Origin: Polytrichum commune
Lineage: Eukaryota; Streptophyta; Polytrichopsida; Polytrichales; Polytrichaceae
Length of the DNA: 64,000 nt
Reading direction: 5' to 3'
NCBI GenBank assembly: GCA_950295325.1
Contig: OX485806.1
Coordinates: 35,652,001-35,716,000, forward strand
Position 1 is the first letter of the stretch. The number at the start of each line of letters is the position of its first letter. Below, in pieces: positions 1-11,480 of the stretch. Position numbers and translations under genes: made by a program. The notes beneath the pieces are model-generated. The model searched no databases. It was not told the DNA's origin and saw only the letters and a program-made list of their open reading frames with translations.

Positions 1-2333
1 GTTGGACACACAATGACCAAGAGGACCAAGTCAAAGAGGGAGCAAATTAACAAGAGGACCAAATTACCAAGAGGCAAGCGATTACCAAGAAAGGGAGATT
101 CACCTTGCATTCAACCACATCCCACATTATATCAACAAAATTCATAAGAACAACAACAAATCACAGCAAACCAAACACAAGATAAAACATAGACGAGGGA
201 GGGTTTGAGCTTCCATGTTTGGCTAAGGCGGATGCGTGCAAACAAGGTATTAGCCCTTGAATCCATTCCCCATAATCACACAAGTTCCAACAACTTCGAT
301 CATGACCACTGCATGACAATTGCTCACCACTCCCCCAACTCCAGTGTAGCGTGAAGTGTACATGTACGAACTCTCCGTCAAGGAACATAAACTCGGCAAG
401 TTGGAACTAGAGTGTAATCAACATTAAGACTTGTCACTAGTCACTGCAATTACCAACACTAAGCACTAATGACCAATGCACATTCATCATGGGCGATGAA
501 ACCATACACAAGGGCACTATCAAAGGCAATGGTGGATTCGCAATATGTGATTGCTATGGTAATGAAGAGCTTAGAGGCAATGATGAAGTGGTGATGAAGA
601 GTTGAGGGAGGGGAAAATAGATGCAGGAGACCTCACATGTGGTGATGGGACTCAAATCCGTTGGCAAGGGTGTGACGTTGTTGGCTACATGTAGAAGAGG
701 ACAATAACCGAGAGAAAACGCCTAAGGCATCTAGGTTAGTAGATGGTGCCACTTATTGAACTTTGTGGCTCTAGACAAGTGGCGACCATAATAATGATGA
801 TCCCTGCCTCTATGTGAACCCAAATATTTTAACACATGTTTTTTTTGGTCTCCAAAATTGTTTTGATATTTGACCCCATTTAGCTCTCAGAAGAAAGGTT
901 GGTGGCATACTTAACAAATATACTAGGGTGGTAGATGAACTCACGGGGAGTGAGAGGGCGACAATATTTATTTCCTACATCGTGTGAAAAGGCAAGAATT
1001 GGTACAAAGGCATACCATTAATTTACCCATATTTACAAAGACATGGCGTGATAAGTTCCGTATGCTCATTAAAGAAGTCTTGTACCTAGCCACACTCACT
1101 AGAGCCACCTGTTTGTCCGGCACCTTCCTCATCACTAACTTCCCCAATAACTTATATGGTTTGTTGGAATGGACCTATTGACACAGTACATATCTAAGTC
1201 ACATTCATCCAAAATTATCTAACATGATGTTTCTTATGGTAATACACCCATAATCGATCTTGGAATTGGAATTGGTGACACTAAATATCATAATTAGTGC
1301 AGCAACCTCTCCTCCCCCCAAATGAAAATAAGATAAAATCAAACAAAAATGAAACTCACTGACAGTAATGGAACCATGCGCCTCTATAAATGATTGGCCA
1401 TGCTTTTGCGTGGACATTGTGTCATTCTTGCTCTACATTGTGTTACATGTATTCTATGTGGAATATGGGTGTAGGGGAGGATCTCAAGGAATTATGCTTA
1501 TTCTCAAGCCCATATTACTTGGGGTGAAGGCTTATTGATGTTATAAAGAATTGATAACCACAATATTATTTATTTATATTAACAAATTATGATATTTTTA
1601 GCAATTCATTATTAGCAACTATCAATGGCTCAACACAATTGATAAGAAATCTAAGGGCATTTGACACTGAAATTGGAACAAAGTGAGGGTTTTTCATATG
1701 TGATGAGATGGCCGTCACAAATGACAAAAAAATGGATTATTATTTTATGAAAAAAGAGGTTGACTCTTAAAAATCAAATCTGGTAATTTTTCTTTCGGCA
1801 TGTCAAGCACATGGTGAGCCTGGAAGTTGATATGAAGTGGTGTTATTGATTCATGTTTTGTCTTTTCCTAGTAGACAATTTGAGATTAACCTTATTATAG
1901 CAAGTATCTTAATTTCATGTACTCTTGTGGATGCAAGGGATCTTCTTCCAAACCCTTGCAGTATGTTAATAGGTGCCATCTTCTTTGTGAGAGGGTTTGG
2001 AGGAGAGAGCTTGGCCAAAGCAAAGTTTGTGGCCAATGGCAAGAGAGATGTGGAGAGTGTGTACTTTGCACTAAATGGTCGTTACCTTAACTAGGGTAGC
2101 TTTATATAATACTAGGTGTTCAACAAGTGACTTTCTCTCCTTGAAGGAGGCATGTGCCTAATAAAGGTGTTGTTTGCCTCCAAAATTACCTACCCTTAAG
2201 AACCATCTCCACGTGCTTCAAATGCTGATACTTTCTTATATTCTTGGTTGTTTCTTACAATCAAACATTCCATCTTATAGAACTCTATGAGCTTTCTCCA
2301 TAGACATGTCCTTACTCTTAGCCATTTGGGTAG
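1..2333. other. Gene-free AT-rich flank
   Basis: I see no supportable gene here. Open frames are short (up to about 85 codons), lack recognisable motifs and overlap on both strands. The first 100 bases contain a loosely repeated AAGAGGACCAA motif. No TIR or TSD pair was found. Confidence 0.5.
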
Positions 2334-2341
2334 TGACCATT

Positions 2342-3823
2342 CACGGGGAGGTCACTTAGTGCATTTTAAAAACGACGTGCGGCATAATATAGGGAGGATT
2401 AAAATCATTTGACATAAAAATTATAAAAGAATTCCAAATAATGAAGGGTCCATTAAAAGTACATAAGCCCATTACAAGTAAAATAGATAAGTATAAAATA
2501 TGGGCCATTCCCTTTTAGTAAAAATAATATAGGGGCTGAAAATAAGGATCTTAGGATGTATGTTTAGTAGAATCAATTTCATACACATGCCTCACGAGGG
2601 ATGGATGAAAAATTACTCATCATTCACCCAAAAATGGATGAAATTGGAAGCCTCAGTACAGAGAACCGTAGAAGTTGATGGGCATTCCATTTACAAGTCA
2701 ACGTTTGTTTCGCAACTCAATGGTAATGTTTTTCTATCCAAAGATAGATTAGCAAGAATTAAACATAGTATTCATTTCAACAACCATGATAATTGTCTCC
2801 AAGCAAGATCTTCATGTGGATCAAGTTTGTTATCTATAGGATCTGATTGTGGGGTGCATTTTGTCCAACGGAGCACAACAATGCTATTGTCAACTGTAAA
2901 ATCCGCTGCCAAACGAAAAAAGGGGACGTTCAATGACTGATGTTAAAGCTGGAAATGCTACTAACATATTGAACGGAGTAGATTCTAGTTCATGGTGGGT
3001 GGGTAGGGTGCAGGCTATGCGGCGGCGCAATGGGAAACAATTTGGAGTACTTAGGCAAGCGGTTGACCTCCTTGCTTGAACGGAGGAATCAGGGAGGAGA
3101 AATCCTAATAATCCCCACATCGAAGTAATGTTGCAATATTATAGAAAATATCCAGGCCGTAACAAATTTAAGTATGATCACACGGATAACAAATGGATTG
3201 ATGTAGATTGCATTATATCTACGGTAACCATGAGCTACAATTCTACAAATGAGGTGTATACTCTTGATAGGAATGATTCAGAGCAACTGTCCAAGTTTGT
3301 GACAGAACAACCTATATAAGATTCATGACCAAGCTTAAAGTGTTTCACACTATATGGTTTTGGTCTTCACTAGCATGTAAAGTGATTTTGAATAAAGGAT
3401 TTTTATGGAGCGGGTGTTGTGTTTGTGAATACACACACAATCTTGTTGTGTTTGTAAACACACACTCAATCATGTTGTGTTCCATCCTAAGTCTTCTTTT
3501 TGTATTTTCACTTTAAGTTTTTGTACTTGGTTTTTGCAATGGTACATTATTTTTTTATTTTTTTATTGCCATGCTTTTCCCATCACTTTTGCATTGCATA
3601 CATTCTTAAATCCAGTTTTTTTAATTAAAAGGAATATAGACTACAAAAAATTTCAATGACATGGGCATTATAAATAATGGTAGGGTACAAAAAATAGGCC
3701 ATTTTAGAATATTATGTAATTATAGGGAACTTTTAATTCGTGCCTTGGAGGTAAATAGCCCCTAAACAAATACCCCTCCACCGCACGTGGTACACAAAAA
3801 TCCTACTAAGTGACCTCCCCGTG
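2342..3823 (+). mobile_element. TIR DNA transposon copy A, 8-bp TSD, ACGTGC subterminal family
   Basis: Both ends carry the same 19-bp inverted repeat, CACGGGGAGGTCACTTAGT (2342-2360 and, reversed, 3805-3823). Flanking it is a perfect 8-bp target duplication, TGACCATT (2334-2341 and 3824-3831). An ACGTGC motif lies in inverted orientation about 35 bp inside each end. Both ends are closely related to the 561-bp copy at 40249-40809, so that copy is a deletion derivative of this kind of element. The 8-bp duplication fits hAT, P or some Mutator-like elements, but the termini do not match a superfamily I can name. Internal ORF remnants are listed separately. Confidence 0.9.
2560..3319 (+). pseudogene. 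Broken ORF inside TIR element A, unrecognised protein
   Basis: I do not recognise this protein. A 126-codon frame (2560-2940) contains FVSQLNGNVFLSKDRLARIK and then GSDCGVHFVQRS. Frame changes and an in-frame stop near 3078 interrupt it. The reading continues in another frame with SSWWVGRVQAMRRRNGKQFG (about 2983-3042), and a 63-codon frame (3128-3319) contains NKFKYDHTDNKWIDVDCIIS. The three pieces lie in order on one strand, and codon-like composition returns after each break, so they look like one decayed gene. No DDE or RNase-H-like triad is visible, so it may be an accessory or captured protein rather than the transposase. Confidence 0.5.
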
Positions 3824-4201
3824 TGACCATTCGAAGATAAGTTGCTCTTCATGTTAATTTTTTACATTTTCTTCCTTCATTCTTGGACTTAGGAAGTAGA
3901 ATTGGGCATTTGGATTCACACTCTCAATACATTTCCTTTGAAGCCTTACTCAAAACCAAAAGTAGAAGAATGAGAACATAATGAGTGGTTGAAGACTCGG
4001 AAGTACAATGACTTCAAGAAATGAGTCTATGAGGGTATTTGATTTAGAAAAGTAACAATGTAGAGAGTATGAAGAATCAAAGCAATAAATTTTGAACATG
4101 AAAGTTTGAGAGCATGAAGTAACTGACAACCTCAAGAAAATTGAAAAGAAATTGCCACTAGATTAAAAAAATACATAGTGCCAAAGTTGACTATGTACAT
4201 A

Positions 4202-5363
4202 GACTCATTTTTTGAGGTGTTATATACAGAGTGGTCAAAATCTTGTCCACTTTCCACAAGCAGCCAAAACAACTCAAATTCGATCTGGCATGCTAGCATA
4301 CAATCTCTCACATTGCTCTGTAGTGATCGTCTTATAAGTCTCCTCCACACGCTCCCATAATTGCAAAAGACCTACAGGAGGAGTTGGATAGGAATTCAAA
4401 CGATGTGATTTAGGTCTGGGGATTGAGCTAGCCACTCTAAAATAGTGAATGGCTGCTCTAAGAACTATTTTTGAACAATCTTTGCTTTATGTATAGGAGC
4501 ATTATCATGCTGGAAAATGACGTTATTGAGGTTCAAGTATCCTAATCTCTCTAAACTCAAGTACAAATCTCCATGCAAGATTGAAATATAGTCCTTCGCA
4601 TTTAAACGCCCATCCACCTTTTGTAAATCACCTATACCTCTTGCTGTCATACAACTCCATAGCATCAAAGACCCTCCACCATGCTTCATTGTTTGCTTCA
4701 CCGCACGATTAGGCAAGCTTTTTTGGGTCATTGACCCAGCACCAAGTCCTCCCATCTGAATTGAAACGATTTATCTTCGTTTCATCACTTAATACAACTC
4801 TCTTCCAATCCTCTACTGTCCACTCTTTATGAATTCTTGCAAATCGTAGCCTCTCTCGTACATTTTTCTGTGACAAACAAGGCTTAGGAATCTTCTCACA
4901 AGCACTCAATCCAACATCTCTCAAAGCGGACCGCAAAGTGTTATCACACAAACCCACTTCTCTACCCTCTCTCAACACTTTTGTTGCATGTATTGCCGTT
5001 TCCAACCCTCCAACCGTGACCAAACGCACTGCACGTCGTCTCTCTGAAGTGGTAAGAATCTTTGGAACACCTCGTTTTGGCAATTCTAAGTTACGACAAT
5101 GTTTCTTCCTCACTCTATTCACCGTCCTCTGTGAGAAACCCAAAGACTTTGCAACCACTCTTGTACTCTCACCTTTCATCAAAAGAGCAACAATATCTCT
5201 CACTTTGTCTCCTGAAATTGGCTTCATCATGCCAATTCTAATTCCTATTCTCCACAAGAAGGAAGAGAAGAGAAATCACAAAAAAATTCATCAAAAAACA
5301 CAAATTTCTCTATGTTCTACACTCATCTGAAGTTGCTCCAGAAGCCACCTCAAAAAATGAGTC
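4202..5363 (-). mobile_element. Tc1/mariner-superfamily (Tc1-like) transposon
   Basis: Perfect terminal inverted repeats, GACTCATTTTTTGAGGTG (4202-4219 and, reversed, 5346-5363), are each flanked by a TA dinucleotide (4200-4201 and 5364-5365), the hallmark target of Tc1/mariner elements. The 1162-bp interior encodes one minus-strand transposase with several breaks. A sequence close to the right end plus its flank, AAATGAGTCTATGAGGGTA, also occurs just outside the element near 4020, hinting at an older related end in the flank. Confidence 0.92.
4230..5257 (-). pseudogene. Tc1-like transposase, inactivated
   Basis: The amino-terminal frame (5257 to about 4709, 182 codons) has a helix-turn-helix DNA-binding region (KGESTRVVAKSLGFSQRTVN), a second basic domain and the first catalytic aspartate in VVLSDETKINRF. 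After a one-base frameshift near 4715 the next frame gives KHGGGSLMLWSCMT and the second catalytic aspartate in VIFQHDNAP. A stop codon follows near 4464, then LAQSPDLNHI in the same frame. The position 35 residues after the second aspartate, where Tc1 enzymes carry glutamate (DD34E), falls on a valine codon beside another disruption. Further stops follow. The family cuts and pastes DNA at TA sites; this copy cannot make a working enzyme. Confidence 0.9.
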
Positions 5364-5365
5364 TA

Positions 5366-6035
5366 TAAGGGTACATGCACATTTGTGATCGTAACTCACA
5401 ATGTAGATATTATTTAGGCCAAGCGCCATGTGGTATGTGTTAAGAGTGCATTAGGCTCAATAAAAAAAAAATTAGGCTTCAGCCGCCTTAAGGTTTCCTA
5501 GCTGGCCCTCATTAATGCTCCCTGACAGGGGCATTGACTCATTTGTTGAGGTCGTTGTAGTTGTGTTGTTGAGAGAGCTTGCCAGCACAAGATGCCACCT
5601 CACATTCTAATTTTAGATTGGGGCATTTGGACTAAGTAAGTGGAGTGGAGCTTAATTGAACAACTCAACATTACTAACATAACACCATTCACTCATATTC
5701 TAATCCCAATACAACCACTCCAAATGAGCTTCACACATTGTAGAACTACAATGTTCATTGAATTGTCATCGTTGGATCCTTCTTTGAACCCAAAAATTCC
5801 TCTACTCAAGCACTTCATGAGTAACACTTAGCCCACACCTAATCATAAAGAAAATATTTCTTTAAATTCCAAAATATTGTGAGGAATATCCCATAACACA
5901 TGGAGCATAAAAGACCATGCTCAGTCATGTCATGGAATGAGGTACCTTAAAAACTTTAACTTAACTTAGTATAAGTTGAGGTAGATAGCATGTGCCTTAA
6001 GGTTGGGTAGGATGCTAATGCATATAAGTGTGCAT
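5366..6035. other. Intergenic, no gene seen
   Basis: AT-rich DNA without supportable coding sequence. A TIR-like string, GACTCATTTGTTGAGGTC at about 5537-5554, resembles the end of the neighbouring Tc1-like element and may be a remnant of a related copy. Confidence 0.4.
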
Positions 6036-6038
6036 CTC

Positions 6039-6143
6039 CACTAGTAGAAATGTGGTAGTTTCACGATATGACTCGGGCTTGTGTCATGATGGTCACTTTG
6101 TGTCGAATTGTTGTGTCATGAAACTACCACATTTCTAGTAGTG
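6039..6143. mobile_element. CACTA-type MITE (105 bp)
   Basis: The ends are CACTAGTAGAAATGTGGTAG and, reversed, CACTACTAGAAATGTGGTAG, about 25 bp of near-perfect inverted repeat beginning with CACTA. A 3-bp target duplication, CTC, lies at 6036-6038 and 6144-6146. TIR type and TSD length both match CACTA (En/Spm) elements. There is no coding capacity, so this is a miniature non-autonomous copy that would fold into a hairpin. Confidence 0.85.
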
Positions 6144-6146
6144 CTC

Positions 6147-7789
6147 TCATTTATTTAGCAAAACGCTTTGAAATAATAGTTATGTCAGAGGCTAGTTTTT
6201 AAAGGCAACTTAACATCAAAATTAGCTTCAAAGACCCTATAATAGTCTAGCATGACACATTTGAATGATTCCACCACAAATATGTAGGATGTAATTGTCT
6301 TAACATGGATGGATGAGATGTATGCACATATGCAACAATTTTGGCTCGTCCCTTAGACAAACGAGTCTAATGCATTTATTTATCTTGATTGGACATCTAC
6401 ATTAGAGTGATATGTACCAAGTGCTTATCTAAGAATGGAAACTGAACAAACACGCGTTTAAAAGGGATCACACTATATGCTCAAATTTTTAACCACTCTA
6501 AGCTCAATAATGGACATAACTGAGAAGGGATGGGTGGGGGGTAAATACATCCTGATAAATGATAGAGAATCTTCACTTTGATGAGTAATCATGTAATTAA
6601 AGGTGTACAATTTCAATCCTCTCTAGCTTCATTTTAGACTATTATGACTGTGTACAAATGCCACTGGCATGAAAGGGGAATCTCTGTGGCACATACGACG
6701 ACTATCCTCTGTAACACAATTGGGATCCACTAAGAATGGGTTCATTAGTGTCCCAATCTAAGAAATTTGGGGTTCTGAAACACCCTTCTTGGGCCTCACT
6801 TGTGCACTGAAGATTAGTTTCTCAAACGAGGAGGTTAATCTATTAAGTTGGAGCCATCAAGATTTGTGAAGACACGATGCCATATTATCGCCCCTTCATT
6901 TTTCCATGCTTTGAACCTGGACCCTAGTGGGAAGTCTTTGAATCCAAAATTATGCTCTCGACCAAGAGGATGGCTTGAGTTTTGGAGTTTCTTTGGTCTT
7001 TCACCCTAATGTTAACCCATCCTAATATGACAGTAAGAACATACCGCCTAGATCAAGACCTTCACGCATAGTCTTTTTCTTTTTCTCTTCTTTTTTGGGA
7101 CAATTTAAAATTTCATTCTATTGTCAAATTCCTCTTGGGAGCACCCGGTGAAACCAAAACAACCCAAGTTGGGTAAACAACCTAAACACATATAACTAAG
7201 ACTATGTTAGGCACTCTTGTGTTCTAGTGCGTGGTTCTAGTATTATCTTGACTAGGATTTAAGTATATTTGGATTTATGCATGAATTTTGGACAAATCCA
7301 ATTGCCAATATGACGTACCTTAAATCGCAAAACTAGACAATATATGGTGGTTGGCACATATGGAATACAAACATATAAAGTTGTAGTTGTTATGTTGTTT
7401 TTGTTGTTTTTGTTCAAATTGTTTGTCCCCACAAATGCGCACAACCCTCATTAATTCTAGATAAGTGGTTTGTTCAAATATACTTAAAGGTCAGTTTCTT
7501 GATGCTAGAGGATCTCGTTCCCTCTCAAATTTGATCAAGTTTCCTAAGCATGTCGTCGTAGTTGGTTGCTTTGTCAACTTCATTGCAAGCAATGTCCCAT
7601 GCAATTCTAGCTTATTCAAAGATACCTTGCCAAATCAATTGTTGCAGTTAATTATTATCCCATTTGGTAGTGTTGAAGGTAAGGTCATTCTTTTAAATCT
7701 AAATGGTCCTTGACGAGATGCCTTTGCAAGAGCCACCAAACTCTAGAGAGCTTACTAAGTGTGCATAGTTCCCCCCCCCCCCCAAAAGA
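6147..7789. other. Intergenic, contains a dispersed repeat and a C13 run
   Basis: No gene is supportable. About 6340-6680 is recognisably related (roughly 70 percent by eye) to about 14380-14620: both read CAATAATG(G/A)ACA and share further blocks, so this is an old dispersed repeat. A 13-base C homopolymer lies at 7771-7783. Confidence 0.45.
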
Positions 7790-8640
7790 TCCCATGTTGC
7801 TAGTCAAGGGGTCTCCAAGGTCCCTTTTGCCCTAGTTTTGCTTTCATGACATTGACTACTCCAACGGTGAAACCCATGCCCTACGGGCAATTCTACAATC
7901 CCAAAATCTATGAACGATGGTTTTCAGAAAATCAGCACAACACATGGGACATTTGTCATTAACGACCACAATGAATCTTGCTCTCCAAGAGTTGACCGCA
8001 ACTGCTTTGTTCTAGATTGACCAAATGAAGGTTCCTTCTTTCTTGCTTTGAGTTCTATTCCACACATTTCCATGTTTCAAGTTGAGTTTTGGTGGTAGGA
8101 TGCCATGCCATTCAGTGAAAATTGATTGAGGTGGTGGATTAGAAGTTTGTAGCAGGTTTCTGCCAATGGCAAATGTGTAACTTAAAAAGCCATCTCCCGA
8201 CTTCCATTTGAGGCATGTGGGATCCATACATAGCATGTCTCTTTGTCCAATATAAAGGTCAAAGGTAGGTTTTTTCTTTTTTTTCTTTTTCTTTCTCCTT
8301 TCATGATGGTGCATACTCTAATGAGCCTAAACTATTTTGCTTGGATGGTAATCTACCCGTCCTTACATGTGTTCATATTGATCATACGACTGTTAAGCAT
8401 GGTAACATTTAAGTCTGAGAGGAGGTAAGGGAGCCCATGAGCATTCAACAAGGATAGGTCTAAAAAGTCTACAACTTTGGAAGATGACCACCGAATGGCC
8501 ATCTTGCCTTTCGCTTTCAAAGCATCCTACCTAGTTCCCAATAGGTGCTGATAGGGGTTGTGAGGCCAAATCCACCACCCTTTAGCGTCCTAGTCCGGGT
8601 GATGACTTTGAGAATCACATTTATCTATTACAATATTGAA
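7790..8640 (-). pseudogene. LINE remnant: 3' zf-RVT-like part of ORF2
   Basis: Read on the minus strand, frames give SGDGFLSYTFAIGRNLLQ, then FTEWHGILPPKLNLKHGNVW, TFIWSI, and on toward the end a cysteine/histidine region (KCPMCCADFL, then IVHRFWDCRIARRAW). This order matches the region after the reverse transcriptase in plant LINE ORF2 proteins (zf-RVT-like). Several frameshifts and stops break it. The upstream part of the same protein probably lies at 10190-11480, separated by an insertion. Confidence 0.65.
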
Positions 8641-10190
8641 CCATGTGCAAGGTAATTTTCATGTTCAAATGAATACACATTGTCTCACTCATTGTGCTTT
8701 ATTAATGTTGGCCTCTTGGCTTGTGCTAGAGTTGGCTTTCTCAAGAGTCCAACCCGCGGCTTTAGCCGCACATGCCCTTACGGACATTCCCCTCACTCTT
8801 TTGATCTTCACCCCATTTCTCTTGCCATTGCAAGAGTCCTCCACATTCTTCATTAATAATGCAAGTGAGTTATTTTGACCAATCGGTGCAAGTGTTGAAA
8901 AACACTTTTATCAATGGTTAAACACACTCATACAAACCCACACGTGGTACCAACTAGCCCAATGAATCTAACTATTTAGCCACCCCTAAAATGGCCTAAT
9001 GTGATTTAGTTTTTTTTTTATGTGCTAACACTTACTAATTGAACTAGCCTTGCTAACCCCTAGATGGTCTAAAATGATTTGTTGCTAAGCCTCGCGGCTG
9101 CAGTCTAGCCATGGTCTCGGTGCAGTCGGCCACGGTCTCGGTGTGGTCTAACCCCCCAGCAGCCCAGTTGCAGTCTGCCACAGTCTCGGTGTGGTCTAAC
9201 CCACCAGCAGCCCAGCTGCAGTCGGCCACGGTCTCGGTGTGGTCTTACCCACCAGCAGCCCAGCTGCAGTCGGCCACGGTCTCGGTGTGGTCTAACCCAC
9301 CAGCAGCCCAGCTGCAGTCGGCCACGGTCTCGGTGTGGTCTAACCCTCCAGCAGCCCAGCTGCAGTCTGCCACGGTATCGGTGTGGTCTTACCCACCAGC
9401 AGCCCAGCTGCAGTCGGCCACGGTCTCGGTGTGGTCTAACCCACCAGCAGCCAGCTGTAGTCTAAGTCCATGGAGTTACAATACCCGAATGGGTAACCCA
9501 GCTACTAGTTGCACCTTAATACACACCCTCTCATTCCCTAATCACATGTTTTCTAAGTCTTTCTCCTCCTTTCCTTTTTCTTGCTCCTAAGTAATGAACT
9601 AATCTAACACGCTAATTTCACTAACTACTAACTAATCAACACGTGCAATCTTAAACTCTAAGAGCTCCCCCACTTGGGAGGCATTGAGAGAGAGAGCTTA
9701 ACTAACTCCTTCACTAAAAACTAATAACCCACCCACGTGGCTCAAGCTCTTAAGAGCTTGCTCCCTTGAGAGCACTTGATGGAGAGAGAGGAAAATGAGA
9801 GAAAAAACACCTTAAGTAGCAAAGAGGGAGAGAGGGAGAGAGGGAGAGAGAGGTGAGGATAGGGTGAGAGGATTAGCACCCCCAATCACAATCCTTTAAC
9901 CTTCTCCTCCAAAGTAGGGACTAATCCCCATCCACCAAGCTTCCTTCTTCCTAAACTACCAAGGTGGATCCAAAAGTGGGCATTTAACCCGCGGAGCTCA
10001 CCTTGCTTCACCTTACCCCCTACTCACATCATCAAGGCATACTCCTATTGAAATCAAACCTTGAAATAACCACACAACACGTTCGAATGCCTAAACTTAA
10101 ATCCACACCACACTTCACTCTTTTTATATTTTGTGAATAATCATAACACATCAAAGTCAAACAAAAATTGGTTTCGAAGAGTTAATCACC
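8640..10190. other. Probable insertion splitting a LINE remnant
   Basis: The LINE reading stops at about 8640 and resumes, further upstream in the protein, at about 10190. The 1.55 kb between shows no LINE similarity. It holds the 48-bp minisatellite (9099-9457) and a purine-rich GAGAGAGGG stretch near 9780-9860. I found no TIR, LTR or target duplication, so the insertion itself is not classified. Confidence 0.35.
9099..9457 (+). repeat. 48-bp minisatellite, 7 units, open in frame
   Basis: Seven units of 48 bp start at 9123, 9171, 9219, 9267, 9315, 9363 and 9411, with a partial unit upstream from 9099. Because 48 is divisible by 3, an ORF from the ATG at 9111 to 9590 (159 codons) runs through the array, giving a 16-residue repeat, QSATVSVWSNPPAAQL. 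By my count unit differences are 7 synonymous (for example TCG/TCT, ACG/ACA, GTC/GTA, CCA/CCC/CCT) and 2 nonsynonymous (AAC to TAC, units 3 and 6). A one-base deletion in the last unit shifts the frame. No signal peptide or known domain is seen, so expression as protein is uncertain. Confidence 0.85.
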
Positions 10191-11480
10191 ACATGTGGGC
10201 ACCATTTTGGGCTCACAGGGGTTGTGTTGGACAAGCTCTTTTCCATTTGTTGGGAATGGAGTTAGGCATAGTTTCAATTGCTCTAATTACCCTTTGATTT
10301 AATTTGGAATTTTGGGCGATTTCCGGTTCTTGATAGAGTTGGTTGTTTTCAAAACCCCAAATGTTCCAAATATAAATGAGACCATTTTTATCAACTTGAG
10401 TGGCTATGTTTCCATAGAACCCATATCCAATCCCTTGAATTTTAGGTGGCCATCATATTCAAGTATTGGGGACTTGATCCCTATCTCTAGGAGGCATCAT
10501 AATCACATATGTGAGCATGTTTTTTCAAGCTTTCCCAATTCTCTCCCATATATTGGACCTTTGTGAATGTAAGTGATGTTGGAGGAACATCCGACCTATT
10601 TTTGTACTCCATTTATTCTTCCTATATGGGTGTGCATTTTCAAGTCTAATATGGATAAGTAAGTGAAGATTTGATTTGCCCCCCTCAAAGGCCTTGATTA
10701 CCCATTTGACCAACAAGACCCTAGTAATTGCCTATGGGTTGACCTGGGTCTTCGTGCTTAAGTTTAGCACAACACTCATTCCATGTTGCCCTTGTTGGTA
10801 ACATGTCCTAATTATCCACCCCGGATGCAAGTCCCTAGGTAGTCCTTTGATGTTTTTAATTGCTTTCCATGTTCCTGCCCAATTTGTAACAAAGTGCCAG
10901 AGAGTTGATGCTAGAACTTGGTTTACAATTAACCTTCTACCTGCAAATGAAAGTTGCCTCGACCCCAAGTAAATAATCGTTCTTTAAATTTTGTTGAGAA
11001 GAAAGTTGTCAACGTCTTGAATGTCAAAAGATAGACCAAATGTCGTTCATAGTAATTTGGAGAGGTCACCATCTTGTGCCCATTTCCACTGAAAGTGTCC
11101 AATCAAGTTGGCTTAGCCATAAAAGGACTTTGCTAGTAAGCAATAGACTCACTCCAATTGATGCTTGAGACCTGAGTCCAATAGACATATGTCAAGGCAT
11201 GGGGATGAGCTAAGAATATTTAGAAGATTAACCAAAATTTTCCACCATCTTTTCTTCTCCTTCAATGGTGAAGGAGGTGTCATCTGCATACTGAGCTATG
11301 ATCTATTAGTAGGTTTTTATCAGGCATAATAATCAGTTTGACCTCGTGGTTGGTTGTTGCTTCCTTAATCATGACATGCTTAAGGACTTCACTAATGATC
11401 AAGAAATGGTATATATCCATGGTGCTAAAGAAATCCTTGCCTTACCCCGTGTGACCCTCACACATAGCCCCCTGTCTACG
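10190..11480 (-). pseudogene. LINE remnant: reverse transcriptase and downstream region
   Basis: On the minus strand from about 11430 the reading contains FLIISEVLKHVMIKEATTNH, then TSFTIEGEEKMVENF following the position of the RT catalytic YADD box (here degenerate). Next come RQLSFAGRRLIVNQVLASTL (about 10957-10900) and WVIKAFEGGKSNLHLLIHIR (about 10702-10645). These blocks and their order are those of plant non-LTR retrotransposon ORF2 between RT and zf-RVT. Many stops and frameshifts show it is dead. Confidence 0.75.

Noticed and set aside
9099-9457. Regularly spaced repeat that could suggest a CRISPR array
   Set aside because: The 48-bp units are contiguous with no unique spacers, and the context is plant nuclear DNA.
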